Assembly (NCBI GenBank): GCA_028281535.1
Contig: JANQJS010000042.1
Span: forward strand, 1-64,000
DNA: 64,000 nt
Source of the DNA: Sedimentisphaerales bacterium
Lineage (GTDB): Bacteria > Planctomycetota > Phycisphaerae > Sedimentisphaerales > SM23-30
Reading direction: 5' to 3'
Shown here: piece after piece, positions 60,564 through 64,000 of the stretch
Numbering within the stretch: the first letter of the stretch is position 1
Layout: the number at the start of each line of letters is the position of its first letter
Program-made: the position numbers and the translations under genes
Notes under the pieces: model-generated
The model's database searches: none
The model's input: only the letters and a program-made list of their open reading frames with translations
Told to the model about the DNA's origin: nothing

Positions 60564-61709
60564 ATTCAGTACGATTTTGACACAATTATTGACCGTAGCA
60601 ATACCGGAAGCGAGAAGTGGGAAAAATATGCCGGGAAGGATATTTTACCGATGTGGGTGGCTGACATGGATTTCGCCTCACCGCCAGAAGTTTTAGCGGC
60701 ATTACGTGATCATGTTGACCATGGGGTTTTCGGCTATCAGGATTCGCCTACACCAGAATTGGTTTCGGTCGCTCTGGAAATGTTGCAAAAACGATACAAT
60801 TGGCAAGTAGAAGAAGAGTGGCTCGTCTGGCTTCCTGGGCTGGTGTGCGGATTGAATGTTACGTGCCGCACGATTGGTAAGCAAGAAGATGAGGTGGCGA
60901 CATTTACGCCTATTTACCCTCCCTTTTTAACGGCCCCGCATTTTTCAGATCGCAAATTAGTAACTATCCCACTGATTGAAAACAATCAAGAATGGACCAT
61001 TGATTTTGATGCCTTTGAACAATCGATTACCGAGAAAACAAAACTACTGCTTTTATGCAATCCACATAATCCAGTGGGACGCTTGTTTCGTGAAGATGAA
61101 CTGAAGCGAGTTTGTGAGATTTGCTTACAACATGATATCGTTATCTGCTCAGACGAAATTCATTGCGATCTGGTATTGGATGACATTCCACATAAACCAA
61201 CAGCATCTTTAGATGCCAACATCGCCAATAATTCCATTACATTAATGGCACCTAGCAAAACGTATAACATTCCAGGTTTGGGATGCTCCTTTGCGATTAT
61301 CCCCAATTTGAAACTACGTAAACGTTTTTTACGGACACGCCGCGGCATCGTCCCCTGGGTTAACACACTTGGCTATACGGCCTGCAAGGCGGCTTTTGAG
61401 CATGGAGAGCCATGGCGAAAAGAATTGATTGCATACCTACAAAAGAATCGCGACACCGTCGAATCATTTACCAAAAAACATCTTTCCCCCATCACGGTCA
61501 ATCATGTTGAGGCAACCTACCTCGCCTGGTTTGATGTTCGCAGCTTGAAACTAAATAATGCAGAAGAACATTTTGAAAACTTTGGCGTGGGACTATCAGA
61601 TGGCAAATGGTTTCAGGGAAATGGATTTGTTCGTTTGAATTTTGGATGTCCACACTCAATGCTTCTTGAAGGTTTAGAAAGAATCAAAAAAGCAGTAGAG
61701 GCTGTTTAA
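60564..61709 (+). CDS. PatB/MalY-type PLP-dependent C-S lyase with apparent AUU start
   Basis: Aminotransferase fold type I of the MalY/PatB subgroup. It has YDFDTIIDRSNTGSEKW at the N-terminus, PMWVADMDFASPPEV, GVFGYQ, NPHNPVGR, SDEIHCDLV and the PLP Lys in APSKTYN. It is likely a cystathionine beta-lyase/C-S lyase. The conserved N-terminus is encoded upstream of the first ATG (60651). In that frame the stop TGA is at 60549-60551, so the only possible starts are near-cognate codons. ATT at 60564 is 7 nt after AAAGGA and gives 381 residues, the usual length. An AUU start is rare but known. A sequencing error at this codon is the alternative. It is followed by a GNAT gene with overlapping stop/start. 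Confidence 0.85.
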   Translation: MQYDFDTIIDRSNTGSEKWEKYAGKDILPMWVADMDFASPPEVLAALRDHVDHGVFGYQDSPTPELVSVALEMLQKRYNWQVEEEWLVWLPGLVCGLNVTCRTIGKQEDEVATFTPIYPPFLTAPHFSDRKLVTIPLIENNQEWTIDFDAFEQSITEKTKLLLLCNPHNPVGRLFREDELKRVCEICLQHDIVICSDEIHCDLVLDDIPHKPTASLDANIANNSITLMAPSKTYNIPGLGCSFAIIPNLKLRKRFLRTRRGIVPWVNTLGYTACKAAFEHGEPWRKELIAYLQKNRDTVESFTKKHLSPITVNHVEATYLAWFDVRSLKLNNAEEHFENFGVGLSDGKWFQGNGFVRLNFGCPHSMLLEGLERIKKAVEAV

Positions 61710-62191
61710 TGAGTTTTTTTATTCGACAAGCTACATTATATGATTGCGATTTAATATCAAAGCTAACACGTGAAGCTTTTCACGACGTCGCGGATTCATT
61801 GGGAATTAGCAAAGAAAATTACCCGAAACATAATGCCTACTGTGAACCAAATTGGATCTTAGAGGCACTTAACAAGAATATAAACTATTATCTTCTGGAA
61901 ACAACAACAAAGACACTAGGATATTTAGCATCAAAATTGATCGGTAATACCATGAGTCTGGAAACCATCGGTGTTTTACCGAACTATCGCAAGCAAGGCT
62001 ATGGCCAATTAATGATGAACCATATTGAAACACTCTCCAGACGAAATAATTGTAAAAACTTGACGCTACGTGTCAATGACTCCAGAACGCAATTAAAAAA
62101 CTGGTATATCAAACAAGGTTTTATTGAAAATGGCGAAGTAAATATACCCAACTTTAATTTTAAAGTAAGATTAATGTATAAGAATTTTTAA
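61709..62191 (+). CDS. GNAT-family N-acetyltransferase
   Basis: 160 residues. The acetyl-CoA motif is LETIGVLPNYRKQGYGQLMMNHIE (here given across its span), with R-K-Q-G-Y-G as the pyrophosphate loop. NLTLRVNDSRTQLKNWYIKQGF gives the typical motif B. The start ATG overlaps the patB stop in a TAATG arrangement, so translation is coupled. The acceptor substrate is unknown; coupling with a C-S lyase could mean a sulfur amine product, but this is speculative. Confidence 0.88.
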   Translation: MSFFIRQATLYDCDLISKLTREAFHDVADSLGISKENYPKHNAYCEPNWILEALNKNINYYLLETTTKTLGYLASKLIGNTMSLETIGVLPNYRKQGYGQLMMNHIETLSRRNNCKNLTLRVNDSRTQLKNWYIKQGFIENGEVNIPNFNFKVRLMYKNF

Positions 62192-62249
62192 CAATTTTAT
62201 TTCATGCAACACAAACGTATGCATGATTGCAGATGAGTAAACATAGATA

Positions 62250-63161
62250 ATGAAAATAGCAATTGTAGGAACAGGTGCTTTAGGTGGATTTTATGGGGGC
62301 CTGCTTGCTCGCCATGATTATGATGTGCATTTTTTGATGCGTCGTGATTATGATCTGGTCAAAGAACATGGTTTAAAAATGAAGTCACCTTTAGGGGATT
62401 TTCATTTACCGAAAGTACAATGTTATAATGATCCAAAAGATATTGGCCCCGTTGACATAGCATTTGTGGGATTGAAAACCACATCAAATGACAGTTACAA
62501 GGCTTTACTATCTCCTCTTATGGGCTCTAAGAGTAAAGTTTTGACGGCACAAAATGGCCTTGGAAACGAAGAACAACTTGCCGAACTATTCGGAAAAGAA
62601 CATGTGGCAGGTGGCCTGGCTTTTTTATGTTCGAATCGTCTTGACGATGGCACCATTCATCATTTAGATTATGGCCATATTCACATAGGAAATTTCGAAA
62701 GGGGCAGCGATGACGCACTCATTCTTTTTGGCCAGCTACTGAATAACTGTGGCGTAGAGTGCAAAGTGGTTGAAACCCTTGCTGAAGCACGCTGGAAGAA
62801 ATTGATGTGGAATGTCCCCTTCAATGGACTTTCTACGCTACATAATATCACCGTGGACAAAATCATGGTTAGTAGTCGATTGCGGAATCTTTCCTGGGCA
62901 CTTATGAAAGAGCTGCAAGATGCTGCTGCCAGCATTGAGATTTCAATTCGTGATGACTTTCTAGAATTAATGATGGCATACACAGAAAAAATGGAGCCCT
63001 ATTACACCTCGATGCATCTCGATGCCATGGATCAGCGTCCACTCGAAATTGAATCAATCATTGGGACTCCGTTAAGACTTGGTCAAGAACATGGTTTACC
63101 CATGCCGGAAACGAAACATCTCTACGAGGGACTAAAAACGTCTTATCCAGCGTTAGTTTAA
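62250..63161 (+). CDS. 2-dehydropantoate 2-reductase family (ApbA/PanE-like)
   Basis: 303 residues. The Rossmann loop GTGALGGFYGG starts the protein (residues 7-17). The catalytic-type Lys lies in ARWKKLMWNVPFNGLSTL, and the C-terminal helical domain is complete. NADPH reduction of ketopantoate (coenzyme A route) is the family activity. The family has many paralogues, so true PanE function is not certain. The Asn/Ser of the active site are in WNVPFN. It is followed 2 nt later by tilS. Confidence 0.85.
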   Translation: MKIAIVGTGALGGFYGGLLARHDYDVHFLMRRDYDLVKEHGLKMKSPLGDFHLPKVQCYNDPKDIGPVDIAFVGLKTTSNDSYKALLSPLMGSKSKVLTAQNGLGNEEQLAELFGKEHVAGGLAFLCSNRLDDGTIHHLDYGHIHIGNFERGSDDALILFGQLLNNCGVECKVVETLAEARWKKLMWNVPFNGLSTLHNITVDKIMVSSRLRNLSWALMKELQDAAASIEISIRDDFLELMMAYTEKMEPYYTSMHLDAMDQRPLEIESIIGTPLRLGQEHGLPMPETKHLYEGLKTSYPALV

Positions 63162-63163
63162 TC

Positions 63164-64000
63164 ATGCCAGAACCATTACCCACATCCGGTTTATTAACAT
63201 CTGTTCGTGAACAAATTGAAGCGAACGACATGGTCGCCCCTAACGAGCGATGGCTATTAGCGGTATCTGGCGGCATGGATTCTATGGCGATGCTTCATGC
63301 ACTCATCATGTTAAAAGAGCATTCAGGACTGCCTGCTGACTTACATGTCGCTCATTTAAATCACCAATTAAGAGCAGAAGAAAGTGAGCAAGATGCTGAG
63401 TTTGTACGCTTGGCCGCAGAGACATTAAAGACACCCATTTCTGTTGAAACAAAAGATATTGAATCCATTGCAAAAAAAGATGGCAAGTCCCTTGAGACTT
63501 GCGCACGCGATGAGCGTTATCATTTTTTAGTCAAAACAGCCAAGGAATTCCATTGCCATAAAATTGTCACAGCCCACAATGCAGATGATCAAACAGAAAC
63601 GATTCTCTATCGCATCTTACGCGGAACCGGACTTCGTGGATTGTCAGGTATCCCAGCTAAACGGCGATCATCTCAAGAAGATGATTGTCAGATTGAATTA
63701 ATTCGCCCGCTTCTTACTACGAGTCGCGAGACCATTGAACAATTTGTTCAAATGCACCAAATTTCTTTTCGCAATGACAGTTCCAATGAAGAAACAACCT
63801 TTACACGTAATCGCATTCGGCATAGCTTACTCCCTTTGATTAAGGAGCAGTTTAACCCAAATATTTTCAGTGCGATTCAACAACTTGGCAACATCGCTCA
63901 GTGGCAAAATGAGTTATTACATTCAGATATTCACCAACTCATCAACGATGTCATTATCACTAAGACTTCGTACAGGATCGAGTTGAGTTGCGACCTACTT
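63164..64000 (+). CDS. tilS: tRNA(Ile)-lysidine synthase, 3' end outside the window
   Basis: About 279 residues are visible and the frame is open at the window end. The PP-loop ATPase motif is SGGMDS (residues ~36-41). The HxxDDxxET-type motif reads TAHNADDQTETIL. The C-terminal side of the catalytic domain has FRNDSSNEETTFTRNRIRHSLLP, split here across its length, a TilS signature. It converts C34 of the tRNA-Ile(CAU) anticodon to lysidine, so AUA is read correctly. It starts 2 nt after the panE-like stop and likely shares its transcript. The C-terminal tRNA-binding domains are missing from the window. Confidence 0.95.
   Translation, partial: MPEPLPTSGLLTSVREQIEANDMVAPNERWLLAVSGGMDSMAMLHALIMLKEHSGLPADLHVAHLNHQLRAEESEQDAEFVRLAAETLKTPISVETKDIESIAKKDGKSLETCARDERYHFLVKTAKEFHCHKIVTAHNADDQTETILYRILRGTGLRGLSGIPAKRRSSQEDDCQIELIRPLLTTSRETIEQFVQMHQISFRNDSSNEETTFTRNRIRHSLLPLIKEQFNPNIFSAIQQLGNIAQWQNELLHSDIHQLINDVIITKTSYRIELSCDLL

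Noticed and set aside
60651-60653. ATG at 60651 as start of the PatB-like enzyme
   Set aside because: It would remove the conserved YDFDTIIDRSNTGSEKW segment, and the promoter and ribosome-binding site lie at the upstream AUU.

Overview
The window reads as a chromosomal segment of a Planctomycetota bacterium, most likely class Phycisphaerae. This assignment is an inference from gene content. It rests on two very large secreted proteins with dockerin-like EF-hand termini, a PEP-CTERM protein, DUF1573 paired with a MauE/thioredoxin protein, a GldA/GldF/GldG-DUF4340 ABC cluster, and a 1264-residue SecA. The DNA is AT-rich. Many genes have purine-rich Shine-Dalgarno sites, and several have near-consensus sigma70 promoters (TTGACA-N17-TATAAT type). 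I see no prophage, insertion sequence, CRISPR array or integron, so this is a mostly housekeeping region with accessory islands.

Layout. 1-7.3 kb (mostly minus): a truncated proline/lysine-rich membrane protein, MauE-thioredoxin, DUF1573, a histone-deacetylase-like amidohydrolase, tRNA-Ser, a PEP-CTERM protein behind a consensus promoter with a perfect palindrome, and tyrS with two small unknown genes downstream. 7.6-11 kb: a three-gene unit of a YLDPGTGS micro-protein, a methyltransferase and a membrane sulfatase-like enzyme. 11.3-17.9 kb: two single-domain globins flanking der (GTPase), a lipoprotein, a PAS histidine kinase, a MarR regulator and an HDOD protein. 17.5-22.5 kb (minus): a five-gene redox operon. 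It encodes a NAD(P)H/FAD/[2Fe-2S] protein fused to a two-heme-b membrane domain, an 11-heme cytochrome c, a Tll0287-like heme protein, a cytochrome c lipoprotein and a globin, and it ends at a terminator. 22.8-31 kb: patatin, AmrB/MEMO, efp, secA, an outer-membrane-like protein and a small cytochrome c. 31-36 kb: the ABC/GldG/DUF4340 operon. 35.8-42.7 kb (minus): an NtrC-type two-component pair, rpsO-pnp, hemB and comF. 42.8-45.9 kb: an LptF/LptG pair and tRNA-Glu. 46-60.4 kb (mostly minus): an M3 peptidase, a di-heme cytochrome, a 1273-residue radical-copper oxidase with a cupredoxin domain, a CBS protein (plus strand) and an 1821-residue thioredoxin-subtilisin fusion. 60.5-64 kb (plus): a PatB/MalY C-S lyase with an apparent AUU start, a GNAT acetyltransferase, a PanE-like reductase and the 5' part of tilS.

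How parts fit together. The strongest candidate for an undescribed system is the 17.5-22.5 kb operon. One polypeptide could take electrons from NAD(P)H through FAD, a BFD-type [2Fe-2S] cluster and two membrane b-hemes (two H-x13-H motifs) to the periplasm. There an 11-heme cytochrome, a Tll0287-type heme protein and a cytochrome c could receive them, with a cytoplasmic globin encoded last. Other notable items are a five-fold internal ~60-residue Trp repeat in SecA, the YLDPGTGS-methyltransferase-sulfatase trio, the thioredoxin-subtilase fusion, and the AUU start of patB.

All calls come from reading the sequence and translations. No database search or structure prediction was run.
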